Shown: piece by piece, positions 18,638 to 26,708 of the stretch
Numbering within the stretch: the first letter of the stretch is position 1
Layout: each line of letters opens with the position of its first letter
DNA from: Pyxidicoccus fallax
GTDB taxonomy: Bacteria > Myxococcota > Myxococcia > Myxococcales > Myxococcaceae
Length of the DNA: 54,283 nucleotides
Assembly (NCBI RefSeq): GCF_012933655.1
Contig: NZ_JABBJJ010000042.1
Coordinates: 1 to 54,283, forward strand
Direction: 5' to 3'
The notes under the pieces: generated by a model
The model's input: the letters and a program-made list of their open reading frames with translations, nothing else
Database searches by the model: none
Told to the model about the DNA's origin: nothing
Position numbers and translations under genes: made by a program

Positions 18638-18874
18638 ATGGCCGACCCGAAGGTGACGATTACGTACTGTACTTCCTGAGGCTACAAGCCTCGGGCCGCC
18701 CGTGCGGCGGCCGTATTGAAGGATGAGCTGGACCTGGAAGCGGAGCTGAAACCGGGACCGTCGGGAAGCTACGTGGTCGCCGTCGATGGCAAGGTGGTCA
18801 TCGAGAAGAAGACGCTGGCGTTCCCCACGGAGCAGGAAATCGTCGACGCGGTGTCGAAGGTCATCGGGAGGTAG
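18638..18874 (+). CDS. SelW-like (Rdx family) selenoprotein with in-frame TGA read as selenocysteine
   Basis: A 78-residue thioredoxin-fold redox protein read through TGA at 18677-18679. The start ATG has an excellent ribosome site, AAGGAGG, six bases upstream. The translation begins MADPKVTITYCTS, then U14, then GYKPRAARAAAVL. This is the SelW/SelT/SelH redox pattern C-x-x-U-GYKPRA, with C11 and U14. Downstream, YVVAVDGKVVIEKKTLAFP matches the family's strand-turn-strand core ending in FP, and the frame closes with TAG at 18872. An ordinary ORF caller would stop at residue 13, so the gene is easily missed. A SECIS-like hairpin lies just after TGA and a strong terminator after the stop. The SelA/B/C machinery is not in this window. 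If TGA is not decoded, the 13-residue product would be meaningless. Confidence 0.85.
18678..18692 (+). promoter_or_regulatory. Short stem overlapping the UGA codon
   Basis: GAGGC (including the GA of the UGA codon) pairs with GCCTC around the five-base loop TACAA. It directly precedes the main SECIS-like stem, so the two would sit in tandem. It may be chance, or may help stall the ribosome at UGA. Confidence 0.35.
18694..18712 (+). promoter_or_regulatory. Bacterial SECIS-like hairpin
   Basis: A perfect seven-base stem GGCCGCC/GGCGGCC closes the five-base loop CGTGC. The loop begins 22 bases after the UGA and has a G at its second position, which agrees with the described bacterial SECIS layout (short loop with an early G, about 16-37 bases from UGA). 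The SelB elongation factor would bind it to insert selenocysteine. It is also coding, as expected for bacteria. Confidence 0.7.
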
Positions 18875-18900
18875 CCCGCTCCGGAAGCGTGTCCAGGCTC

Positions 18901-18934
18901 AAGGCCGGCACGCCCGTTCCGGGCGGCCGGCCTT
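18901..18934. terminator. Strong hairpin between the selenoprotein and DUF1501 genes
   Basis: Arms AAGGCCGGC/GCCGGCCTT and CGCCCG/CGGGCG with one bulged A and the loop TTC: about 15 pairs. It sits between the convergent stop codons at 18874 and 18942. CTTCTTCC follows on the plus strand. Likely bidirectional terminator. Confidence 0.65.
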
Positions 18935-18941
18935 CTTCCGC

Positions 18942-20612
18942 TCAGCGCTTGATGAACGTCAGCGGCGGCCTGTCGTTGCGGCCCTTGCCCGCGGCCTTGA
19001 GCGCGGCCGGGTTCAGTCCGGACAGGTGCAGCGCCGTCGAGTACACGTGGCCCGCGTCCGTGATGAAGCTGTTGGGGCTCTTCGTGCGGCCCGGAACCAG
19101 CAGGCCCGTGTCCGGGTCATACGCCGGGTCCAGCGTGCCGTCCGGCATGAGGGGGATGCCCTCCAGCGACGAGCTGCCCACGCGGCCGTACTGCGTGTTC
19201 CCGCGCACCGTGCCGCCCAGGAAGGCCGCGCTGCTCACCCGCCAGTGCTGGCAGCAGTCCTGGGTCATGAGTTCCTCGTACTTCTGCGCGTCCGGGGTGG
19301 CGGAGTTCGCGAGGATGGACTCCACGTCCCCCGAGATGGTGCGCCCCATCTCCGAGGCGAGCACGATGGTGGTGAAGTCGTAGTAGCTCTTCCCCGTCGT
19401 CCCGTAGGGCGTGGCCTTCAGCTTCGCCACCAGCGTCTTCAGCGGGTTCCAGAGGTTCTTGCGCATGGCGTCGCGCTGGTCCGACTGGCCCTTGTTGTTC
19501 ATGATGCCGCGGCGGTCCCGGTGCGTGTCGAATTGCCGCAGGCCCCGGTTCTCGATGAAGAAGCCGATGGACAGGCCCTTCGTCATCAGCTCGTACGTCA
19601 TCAGCGCCTGCACGTTGGTGTTCGGCGTCTCCTTCGAGCGGGCCGGGTTGCCGTTGATGGACGCCGAGTCCGTCGCCTCGTCCGCCGCGGTGACGCCGAA
19701 CTCCGCGCGCAATTGCGTGTGGGTGAAGAGCGTGCGCGGGTCGATGTTGATGGTGCCGCCCGCCGTGAGCGCCCGGTGGATTTGCAGCGCCGAGGCGAAG
19801 GCCTTCACCGACTCGCTGTTCTTCTCCGCCAGGAAGGACGCCTGGAGGTTGTCGGTGAACTGGCGGATGCGCGCGTCGCGCTGGCCCTGCGCCACGCTGC
19901 CCAGCGAGGACAGGCGCTCGCGCATGGCGGCCGGCGTCTTGCCGTAGATGGTGTGCGCGTGCACCGGGCCCAGCCGCTCGTAGTAGCCCGTGCCGTCCGG
20001 GTAGGACGGAATGGACAGCTCTCCGTCCGCCAGCCACCGGTGCCACGAGACGTGGGGCAGCAGGAAGCCGTTGCCGTACGCCTCGCAGAAGGCCTGCATG
20101 ACGGTGCGCTCGTCCGGGTTGCGCTTGCCGGAATAGGACGCGCTGTACTTGCCGTAGTGGTACTCCCACCGGCCGCCCGAGTGGAACGTGTTGCCGTTGT
20201 GGCTGGACACCACCGCGAGGTCCGGGAACAGCTCCAGCCCGTCCGCCGCGAGGTAGCCGTACTGGATGTTGCCCTGCGTCTTCGGCGGGTCCAGCGGCGA
20301 GGTGCCGTAGTTCTTCGGCCGGTAGCGGTGCTGGCTCCACGAGGGCGTGGGACGCAGCGTGCCCGCGGGGATGACGCGGGTGGCGTCGTTGGGCGTGTGG
20401 ACGGGGTTGAACATGCTGTACCCGTCCCAGCCTCCCTCCTGGAACCAGTAGATGAGGAAGTGCGGCTCGGCGGCCTCGGCGGCGGCGGCCTCGGCGATGC
20501 CCAGCTCCTTCTTCGTGCCCGGGACACCAAAGGCGCGGAAGAAGCGGAGCCAGTCCAGGGCGCTGATGGCGGCGCCAGCGGTGGCGCCAGCGAGGAATTG
20601 GCGGCGTTTCAT
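18942..20612 (-). CDS. Tat-exported DUF1501/DUF1552-like protein
   Basis: A 556-residue exported protein. MKRRQFLAGATAGAAISALD is a twin-arginine signal with the short RRQFL motif, so the protein should fold before export. Segments EPHFLIYWFQEGGWDGYSMF, DLAVVSSHNGNTFHSGGRWE, FTTIVLASEMGRT and VPGRTKSPNSFITDAGHVYS fit the DUF1501-type sulfatase/alkaline-phosphatase-like fold common in Planctomycetes and Myxobacteria. The histidine and aspartate clusters could bind metal. It follows the cytochrome-like lipoprotein gene by 16 bp, a pairing that recurs with DUF1501 or DUF1552 genes. Substrate unknown. Confidence 0.83.
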   Translation of the reverse strand: MKRRQFLAGATAGAAISALDWLRFFRAFGVPGTKKELGIAEAAAAEAAEPHFLIYWFQEGGWDGYSMFNPVHTPNDATRVIPAGTLRPTPSWSQHRYRPKNYGTSPLDPPKTQGNIQYGYLAADGLELFPDLAVVSSHNGNTFHSGGRWEYHYGKYSASYSGKRNPDERTVMQAFCEAYGNGFLLPHVSWHRWLADGELSIPSYPDGTGYYERLGPVHAHTIYGKTPAAMRERLSSLGSVAQGQRDARIRQFTDNLQASFLAEKNSESVKAFASALQIHRALTAGGTINIDPRTLFTHTQLRAEFGVTAADEATDSASINGNPARSKETPNTNVQALMTYELMTKGLSIGFFIENRGLRQFDTHRDRRGIMNNKGQSDQRDAMRKNLWNPLKTLVAKLKATPYGTTGKSYYDFTTIVLASEMGRTISGDVESILANSATPDAQKYEELMTQDCCQHWRVSSAAFLGGTVRGNTQYGRVGSSSLEGIPLMPDGTLDPAYDPDTGLLVPGRTKSPNSFITDAGHVYSTALHLSGLNPAALKAAGKGRNDRPPLTFIKR

Positions 20613-20628
20613 GGCGGCAACTCTCCGG

Positions 20629-23028
20629 TCAGCGGCGCAGGTACTCGGGTGAGGTGGCGAGCGTCTTGAGCACGGCCTTGAGGTTGCCGTGGCTCTCCTT
20701 CGACACGTCCCACAGGCGCTTGTAGATGACGCGCTCGTCGAGCGTGTGGCGCATCTCCCGCCCGAAGAAGAGCGCGTACTGGGCGTTGAGCGTGCGGCGG
20801 ATGAAGGCCTCCTTCTTCACCGCCTGCGTGGAGAAGGCCTCCATGCCCTGGCCCTTGTACGCGTACACGCTCACGAGGCCCCGGTCGCTGTCGTCCAGCG
20901 GCCGGCCCTCCACGTCCGTCATGCGGTAGTTGCCCTCGTCGTCCCAGCGCAGGCGCTGGTGCGCCAGCGGCGTGAGCGTCTGGTGGCAGGAGAAGCAGAG
21001 GCTGTTGGGGTCCACCGTGGAGGAGGCCGTGGCCGCGCCGCGCATGTCGAAGACCTCCGAGGGAATCTCGTACAGCGTGCCCATGAAGTCCGTCATCACG
21101 CGCGCCGCGTAGTTGTAGTGCGGCAGGCCGGGCTTGTTCTTGATGAAGCCCTTCATGGTGAGCACGCCCGTCTTCCCGTGCTCGGCGGGGCGCGCCACCT
21201 GCTGGAAGTCCGTGCCCACCGAGTAGTCACCCGTGAGCAGCTCCTCGAAGGGCTTCTCCTCCACGACGAGGTGCGTCCACAGGCGCGCGGGCTCGTCCGT
21301 GTCCGGCGTGCCCTCGCTCTCCGTGCGCACCCGCATCCGTTGGTAGTACCAGTCGCGGAACTCCGTCGACGCGAGGTACCCGTCGACCATGGCCTCCCAC
21401 GTCTGCTGGCCGCTCTCCAGCGCGGTGAACTCGGCGGCGGTGGGGGGGCGGCCCACCAGGTCCAGCGCCAGCTTCACCAAGAGCAGCTTGTCGCGCTCCT
21501 TGCCGCTCAGGTTCTCGACCGAGGGCGGCAGGGTGAAGAGGAAGTCCGGCGAGCGCATCAGGCCCTCGCACAGGCCGCTCCAGGCCTTGGGGAGGTGGGC
21601 CTCGATGTCGTTGAGGTCCTTCACCAGCGCGTGGCCGTTGGCGCGCTCCTGCGCGGTGGCGGCGCGGTAGAGCATCCGCCGGTAGAGCGTGTCCACCTTG
21701 GCCCGCGCCGCGTCCGCGCGCTGCGTGCCGGTGGAGGCCTCGGTGGGGCCGTACACCTGGAGCGCGTCCACGTGCAGGTTGCGGTCGCAGACGCCGGACT
21801 CGCCGTAGTCGTTGGTGAAGTGCACGGACAGCACGTGGTCGCCCGCCGTCACCGCCTGGGCGTGGACGAAGTCCGCGTAGGCCGTGTCGTTGGAGACGTC
21901 CCACTCCTTGACGATGACACCGTCAATCTTGAGCTGCATGTGCGGCAGGTCGGGGCCGCACAGGTTGCCCCTGGACTTCACTGTGAAGCGGTACGTGGCG
22001 CTGACGGGGAAGGCGTACGGCTGGGCCGTGGTGAGGCTGCCGGTGGTGTAGAGGTTCCACCCGGTGGTGCCGGACCGCGCGCCGGTGCTGGCGACAATCT
22101 GCGTGCCGGCGGGGATGGTGCCGTCCGTGCGCGCCGCGTTCTCCATCTCGTACTGCTTCGTGGTGGGCGCGGGGATGTCCACCAGCGGCTGCGCCAGGTC
22201 CAAACCGGTGAAGGGCCCCGTCTTGTGGGTGGCCGCCGTGAGGCACACGTCGCGGGACAGGTCGTCCAGGCCCAGGAAGAAGTCCGCGGTGGCGGCGCGC
22301 GCCTCGACGAAGTGGTCCTTGTAGTCCACGCCGCCGAACAGGCCCACGTTCTGCGCGAAGCGGTCCACCTCGCCCCGCACCCACGTGTCGTTGAAGACGG
22401 CCTTCACCTTCCCCCGCAGCTGGTCGTAGCCGATGAAGGGGTTGTCGTACGTGGACAGCGCTGGGCCGCTGTAGGGCTCGAGGAGCGCCAGGGGGAACTC
22501 CTCGTCCGGCCGGGCCGAGGGCTGGCGCGTCTCCACCGCCGCGAGCTGGCAGGTGAGGCTGGCCACGGCGGCAATCTCCTGCGCGCTCCACGACGGCTGC
22601 CCGCGCGGCATGCGCGCCGACATGTCCGTGGTGACGAGGCGCGACAGCAGCGAGCCGGACTCCGGCTTCATGAAGCCCGCCGCGCGCGCGGCGTAGAAGG
22701 TCTCCACCCCGTTCTGCGTCACCGTGAAGAGGCGCGCATGGGTGGTGGAGTGGCAGGAGATGCAGCCAGACACCTCGCGCACCATCGCCGGGTGCACCAC
22801 CCGCGCGAAGTCCTCGGCGATGCTCTGGAGCGTCACCCCGGCGGGCACGCTTTCGAGGTCACACGGCAGCGAGCCGTCCTGCTGCACGGGGGGCGGATCC
22901 GGATCCGGGTCGTCGTAGTCCGGCACGCCCTGCTGCTGGTCGAACGAGACCTGGCCGGAGCAACCGGCGGCCAACAGGGCGAGGACAGCGAGGGCGCGGC
23001 GCCACGGGCGCAGGGGAGATGCGCGCAT
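20629..23028 (-). CDS. Lipoprotein with two CxxCH haem motifs and an internal carbohydrate-binding-like domain
   Basis: A 799-residue outer-surface lipoprotein: ALAVLALLAAGC gives the lipobox with C23. An acidic Pro/Asp linker is followed by a CISCH motif (C89-H93), which together with GVETFYAARAAGFMKPESGS looks like a planctomycete-type cytochrome c domain with a distal methionine. Residues about 300-425 (AQPYAFPVSATYRFTV, VHFTNDYGESGVCDRNL) resemble a calcium-dependent xylan-binding-type module. The C-terminal half, with LPPSVENLSGKERDKLLLVK, LCFSCHQTLTPLAHQRLRWDD (CFSCH at about 677) and RRTLNAQYALFFGREM, is like DUF1592/DUF1588/DUF1585 architecture. It is probably co-transcribed with the DUF1501 gene. 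Electron transfer or polymer processing is inferred. Confidence 0.82.
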   Translation of the reverse strand: MRASPLRPWRRALAVLALLAAGCSGQVSFDQQQGVPDYDDPDPDPPPVQQDGSLPCDLESVPAGVTLQSIAEDFARVVHPAMVREVSGCISCHSTTHARLFTVTQNGVETFYAARAAGFMKPESGSLLSRLVTTDMSARMPRGQPSWSAQEIAAVASLTCQLAAVETRQPSARPDEEFPLALLEPYSGPALSTYDNPFIGYDQLRGKVKAVFNDTWVRGEVDRFAQNVGLFGGVDYKDHFVEARAATADFFLGLDDLSRDVCLTAATHKTGPFTGLDLAQPLVDIPAPTTKQYEMENAARTDGTIPAGTQIVASTGARSGTTGWNLYTTGSLTTAQPYAFPVSATYRFTVKSRGNLCGPDLPHMQLKIDGVIVKEWDVSNDTAYADFVHAQAVTAGDHVLSVHFTNDYGESGVCDRNLHVDALQVYGPTEASTGTQRADAARAKVDTLYRRMLYRAATAQERANGHALVKDLNDIEAHLPKAWSGLCEGLMRSPDFLFTLPPSVENLSGKERDKLLLVKLALDLVGRPPTAAEFTALESGQQTWEAMVDGYLASTEFRDWYYQRMRVRTESEGTPDTDEPARLWTHLVVEEKPFEELLTGDYSVGTDFQQVARPAEHGKTGVLTMKGFIKNKPGLPHYNYAARVMTDFMGTLYEIPSEVFDMRGAATASSTVDPNSLCFSCHQTLTPLAHQRLRWDDEGNYRMTDVEGRPLDDSDRGLVSVYAYKGQGMEAFSTQAVKKEAFIRRTLNAQYALFFGREMRHTLDERVIYKRLWDVSKESHGNLKAVLKTLATSPEYLRR

Positions 23029-23242
23029 GAGCCCTCCAGATGGGGGGGGTGAGGGTTAACCCAAGGGTGTCATGATTGTCCGCAGGTGAACCAGTCGAGT
23101 TGCGTCAAAAAGCCAGAAAACCCCGGGAATGCTTCGAAAGTTGTAAGGGAAAGCCACCGAGCGTGCAAGCGCTCGCACGTCGGGTGCGTGCTCGCGGGGG
23201 TGAAGGTGGGACACCAGCTTCAAAGTCCAGGAGGTGACACCC

Positions 23243-23563
23243 ATGGCGTGGCCAGAGTTGGCGTCGCCCTACGAGCGGCGCTCCATCATCCAGGGCATGA
23301 AGGTGCGGGACGAGGGAGGGAAGAAGCTGGGGCACGTGGCCTTCATCGGGCAGGAGCACCTGTTCGTGCGGCGGTGGCCCTTCAGCCTGCACTGGTCGGA
23401 GGTGCCGCTGTCACGGGTGCGGCACGTGGCGCGGGGCTCGGTGGTGTTGGAAGGGCGATTCCCGAACGGGCTGCCGGAGACGGACAAGGCACTGCGCGGG
23501 GAGATTCCCACGCAGACGTACCCGTTGGTGGAACCCCCGGGCGTCGGCGCGGCCCACACGTGA
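23243..23563 (+). CDS. PRC-barrel/DUF2171-like small protein
   Basis: A 106-residue protein. The ATG at 23243 follows AGGAGGTG with proper spacing; the GTG at 23234 overlaps the ribosome site and is rejected. Residues 12-60 (IIQGMKVRDEGGKKLGHVAF, RRWPFSLHWSEVPLSRV) have the beta-barrel pattern of DUF2171/PRC-barrel proteins, in which a G-M-x-V-x-D-x-x-G-x-K-x-G core recurs. The C-terminal 40 residues are low in motif content. It is 40 bp before dapD in the same direction, so it could share its transcript; a functional link to lysine synthesis is not evident. Confidence 0.7.
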   Translation: MAWPELASPYERRSIIQGMKVRDEGGKKLGHVAFIGQEHLFVRRWPFSLHWSEVPLSRVRHVARGSVVLEGRFPNGLPETDKALRGEIPTQTYPLVEPPGVGAAHT

Positions 23564-23603
23564 GTGCGGCGCGGCGCCGGGAAGTGTGCTTTTAGGAGGC
23601 GCC

Positions 23604-24440
23604 ATGTCTGCCGCCATGACTCCGATTGAAGAGCTGTCCCAGAAGGTGTCCGCCGCGTTCGCGGACCGGACGAAGCTGAAGGACCCGGCCCATGTGGCCG
23701 CCGTGCGCGAGACGGTGGCGCGGCTCGACTCGGGCGAGCTGCGCGTGGCCGAGAAGGGCGCGGAGGGCTGGAAGGTCAACGCCTGGGTGAAGGAGGCCAT
23801 CCTCCTGTTCTTCGCGGTGTCGGAGATGCAGGTGATGGAGATGGGCCCCTTCGAGTTCTACGACAAGGTGCCCCTGAAGAAGGGCCTGGAGGCGGCGGGT
23901 GTGCGCGTGGTGCCTCCGGGCACGGTGCGCTACGGCGCCTTCGTGGAGCGCGGCGCGGTGGTGATGCCGGGCTATGTGAATATCGGCGCGCGCGTGGGCG
24001 CGGGCACCATGGTGGACACGTGGGCCACGGTGGGCAGCTGCGCCCAGGTGGGCAAGCACGTGCACCTGTCCGGCGGCGTGGGCCTGGGCGGCGTGCTCGA
24101 GCCGCCCACGGCGTCGCCCGTCATCATCGAGGACGGCGCCTTCCTGGGCAGCCGCTGCATCGTCGTGGAGGGCGTGGTGGTGGAGGAGGAGGCGGTGCTG
24201 GGCGCCAACGTGGTGCTCACCGCGTCCACGCAGATCATCGACGTCACCGGGCCGGAGGAGAAAATCTACAAGGGCCGCGTGCCGGCGCGCAGCGTGGTGA
24301 TTCCGGGCATGCGCGAGAAGCAGTTCCCCGCCGGCAAGTTCATGGTGCCGTGCGCGCTCATCATCGGCCAGCGCACGAAGTCCACGGACCAGAAGACCAG
24401 CCTCAACGCCGCCCTGCGGGACTTCGCGGTGCCCGTCTAG
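23604..24440 (+). CDS. dapD: 2,3,4,5-tetrahydropyridine-2,6-dicarboxylate N-succinyltransferase
   Basis: Succinylates tetrahydrodipicolinate in the succinylase route to meso-diaminopimelate and lysine; cytoplasmic trimer. The 278-residue length is typical. ATG 23604 follows TAGGAGG at 23593-23599 and is better than the upstream ATG at 23586. The C-terminal half is a left-handed beta-helix with hexapeptide turns: YVNIGARVGAGTMVDTWATV, SCAQVGKHVHLSGGVGLGGV, and PVIIEDGAFLGSRCIVVEGV. ARSVVIPGMREKQF and the final VPCALIIGQRTKSTDQKTSL are the conserved ends. The dapE-like gene lies 2.3 kb downstream with two unrelated genes between. Confidence 0.96.
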   Translation: MSAAMTPIEELSQKVSAAFADRTKLKDPAHVAAVRETVARLDSGELRVAEKGAEGWKVNAWVKEAILLFFAVSEMQVMEMGPFEFYDKVPLKKGLEAAGVRVVPPGTVRYGAFVERGAVVMPGYVNIGARVGAGTMVDTWATVGSCAQVGKHVHLSGGVGLGGVLEPPTASPVIIEDGAFLGSRCIVVEGVVVEEEAVLGANVVLTASTQIIDVTGPEEKIYKGRVPARSVVIPGMREKQFPAGKFMVPCALIIGQRTKSTDQKTSLNAALRDFAVPV

Positions 24441-24507
24441 GCCGCGAGCCGCCAGTCGAAATCCAACCGGGCGCGCATTCCGTAGATAGAGCGGAAGGGG
24501 ATGGAAT

Positions 24508-25149
24508 GTGACGATGGAGCACCTGGACGACATCCTGACCGAGTGGGCGCTGGGCACCCTGGCGGCCCCGGAGTGGGAGGCCGCCGAGCGGCATCTCGCG
24601 GGGTGTGCCCGGTGCCGGACGCTGGCCGCCCGGCTGGTGCCCGCGCGGGAGGTGCTCACGTCGCTGGTGCCTCCCGTGGAGCCGCCACCTGAAGTGCTCA
24701 CGCGGCTGATGGAGCGGATGGAGGGGCCAGGGCGGCTGGCCCGGTTCGCGGACCGGGTGGCGGCCTTCTTCGACCTGACGCGCGAGCGGGCGCTGGAAAT
24801 CCTGGCGTCCGTGAGCGACCCGTCGGTGTGGATGCCCGGGCCGGTGGAGGGCTCGGAGCTGATGCCCGTGGAGGCGGGGCCGGCGCGCGAGGGGATGATG
24901 GCCGGCATCCTCCGGCTCAACTCCGGCGTGCGCTACCCGAAGCACACGCACCACGGCCGCGAGTGGAATCTCGTGCTGGAGGGCGGCTTCCGCGAGGACG
25001 ACGGCCACGAGGTGTGGCCGGGCGAGGAGCTGGAGAAGTCCGAGAGCAGCGCGCACGGCTTCACCGCGCTGGAGGGGCCCGCGTGCCTCTGCGCCTCCGT
25101 GCTGGAGGGCATGACGCGCTTCGAGGAGGAGGCCTCTCCGTCCGCGTGA
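24508..25149 (+). CDS. ChrR-like anti-sigma factor with cupin domain
   Basis: A 213-residue cytoplasmic regulator. The N-terminal 50 residues carry the zinc anti-sigma signature H-x3-C-x2-C in HLAGCARCRTLAARLV. Residues 100-205 form a cupin-like domain, with HTHHGREWNLVLEGGFRED giving two or three histidines and a glutamate for metal. The same two-part layout occurs in ChrR, which releases an ECF sigma factor upon singlet oxygen. The GTG at 24508 is eight bases after GGAAGGGG and is preferred to the ATG at 24514. No sigma-factor gene is adjacent, so the partner is elsewhere or the zinc domain has another role. Confidence 0.84.
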   Translation: MTMEHLDDILTEWALGTLAAPEWEAAERHLAGCARCRTLAARLVPAREVLTSLVPPVEPPPEVLTRLMERMEGPGRLARFADRVAAFFDLTRERALEILASVSDPSVWMPGPVEGSELMPVEAGPAREGMMAGILRLNSGVRYPKHTHHGREWNLVLEGGFREDDGHEVWPGEELEKSESSAHGFTALEGPACLCASVLEGMTRFEEEASPSA

Positions 25150-25159
25150 GGCGGCGGCG

Positions 25160-26632
25160 TCAGGGCCGCTCGCGGAAGACGGGCAGGCCCTTGCGGAGCC
25201 GGTCGAAGAGGTCGTGCTCGTCGTACAGGGCCTCGTCCTCGTCCTCGTTTCCCGGCGCCTCCTCCCGGAACACCTCGGGGACGAACAGCGCGCGCAGTCG
25301 TTTGGCGACGCTGTCCTCGCCGTCCCGCGGGCGGATGCGGTCGCCGAATTCGTGCTCGGCTTTGACGTCCGCCATGATGTCGTGGTCGACCGAGATGACG
25401 ACGCGCGCGTGGATGGTGTCGGCGCTCAGCGAGTGGTCGTTGTAGTAGCCCATGACGATGTCTCGCGCGTGGATGTCGCCCTTCACGTTGAAGTCGCCAC
25501 TCGAGAAGAGCGCATGGCAGCGCACGTCTCCCAGGACGTGGACGGGGGAGTCGTTCCCGTTGTCATCGAGGACTCCGTGCACGATGAGGTTGCCCGTCAC
25601 CGCGAAGGGCCTGCGGATGTCGAGATGGCCGTCCACCTCCAGGTCTCCGTGGTGGAAGAACGGTCCGTTCAGCGTCAGCGGGCCCTTCAGGCGCAGGTGT
25701 CTGGGGGGAGTCCCGAGGGTGTCCCGCAGCGCCGCGAGGAGGGCCAGCGGCCTGCTGGGGGTGCCGTCGCTGCGCAGGCCGGTGATGAACTCCTGGGCCG
25801 ACTCCACGTCGTGCTCGAACGGGAACCCGTCCTCCGGCACGGCGGCGCGCAGCGCGGCGCTGTCGACGGGGAAGGGGCCGAACGGGTCGGCCTCGTTCCA
25901 GGCATAGGGGACGCGAGGCTTGCCTCCGGCACGCTCCAGCACATCGATGACGGCGTTGAGGTCGCTGAGGCCCGGGTCGTGGATGCTCTCCATGCCCCAG
26001 TCCACCCGTTCCTGGCGGGTGCGCAGCGCGAGGCCGAGCGGCGTGCGACCCAACCCGTCGAGGGCGTTGACGTCGGCGCCTCGGGCGAGCAGCAGCTCGG
26101 CCAGGGGCGCGTCCCAGAAGTCGACCGTCTGGTGGAGCGGCGTGCCCCCCTCATCGTCACGCACGTCGATGCGAGCGCCCGCGTCGAGCAACTCCGTGTA
26201 GATGCGGGGTGTTCCGCCCATGCGGAACGCACCCGCGTTTCGGCCCCTCACATCGTCTGGGACCCGAGCGCCGGCCGCTCGCAGCAGGTGGATGAGCTCC
26301 AGCGCGTGCGCCTCGTAGCGTTCGTCGGAGTTGGAGGGAACAGCTCGGAGGAGGGGCGTCTGGGCATGGTCATCTCGCGCATTGGGGTCCGCGCCCGCCT
26401 CGAGCAGCACACGCACCACGTCGAGGTTGGGGCGTGGGTCGCTCTCCGAGTCGGGCGCGAGCACCGCGAAGTGCAGCGGCGTGGAGCCGTACCTGCCGCG
26501 CCCGTGCACGTCGGCGCCCTCGGCCAGCAGCTTGCGCACGGCGTCAGGGGCGAGCTCCGACGGCCAGCGCGCGCGGTTCTCGCACAGGGAGAGCAGGGCC
26601 CGGGTCGCTTCGGGATTTGGGGTCGTGGACAT
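25160..26632 (-). CDS. Ankyrin-repeat protein with C-terminal beta-helix-like domain
   Basis: A 490-residue protein with no signal peptide. Residues 30-215 hold about five ankyrin repeats (RYGSTPLHFAVLA, DVVRVLLEAGADPNARDDHA, EGGTPLHQTV, LAELLLARGADVNALDGLGR). After a variable middle comes a region (about 318-425) of short beta-strand repeats rich in G-D and H: KGPLTLNGPFFHHGDLEVDG, LDIRRPFAVTGNLIVHGVLD, GDVRCHALFSSGDFNVKGD. This looks like the stacked turns of polymer-forming/bactofilin-type or beta-helix domains. The C-terminus is very acidic (EDEDEALYDEHD). Convergent with the cupin gene, 10 bp apart. A protein-protein scaffold role is inference. Confidence 0.8.
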   Translation of the reverse strand: MSTTPNPEATRALLSLCENRARWPSELAPDAVRKLLAEGADVHGRGRYGSTPLHFAVLAPDSESDPRPNLDVVRVLLEAGADPNARDDHAQTPLLRAVPSNSDERYEAHALELIHLLRAAGARVPDDVRGRNAGAFRMGGTPRIYTELLDAGARIDVRDDEGGTPLHQTVDFWDAPLAELLLARGADVNALDGLGRTPLGLALRTRQERVDWGMESIHDPGLSDLNAVIDVLERAGGKPRVPYAWNEADPFGPFPVDSAALRAAVPEDGFPFEHDVESAQEFITGLRSDGTPSRPLALLAALRDTLGTPPRHLRLKGPLTLNGPFFHHGDLEVDGHLDIRRPFAVTGNLIVHGVLDDNGNDSPVHVLGDVRCHALFSSGDFNVKGDIHARDIVMGYYNDHSLSADTIHARVVISVDHDIMADVKAEHEFGDRIRPRDGEDSVAKRLRALFVPEVFREEAPGNEDEDEALYDEHDLFDRLRKGLPVFRERP

Positions 26633-26708
26633 TCCCGGTCATTTGAGCGGCAACCGTGTGCCGGGCCAACTCCAATCCGGGGTGGCCCGGGGGTATGGTG
26701 CCCGGCGC

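Noticed and set aside
18419-18679. 86-codon frame ending at the TGA of the SelW-like gene
   Set aside because: Its first 73 residues come from the non-coding upstream region; the ribosome site belongs to ATG 18638.
18677-18679. TGA as a sequencing error or a pseudogene
   Set aside because: TGA stands precisely at the known Sec site, the downstream frame is intact, and a SECIS-like stem follows. It remains possible until selA/selB are found.
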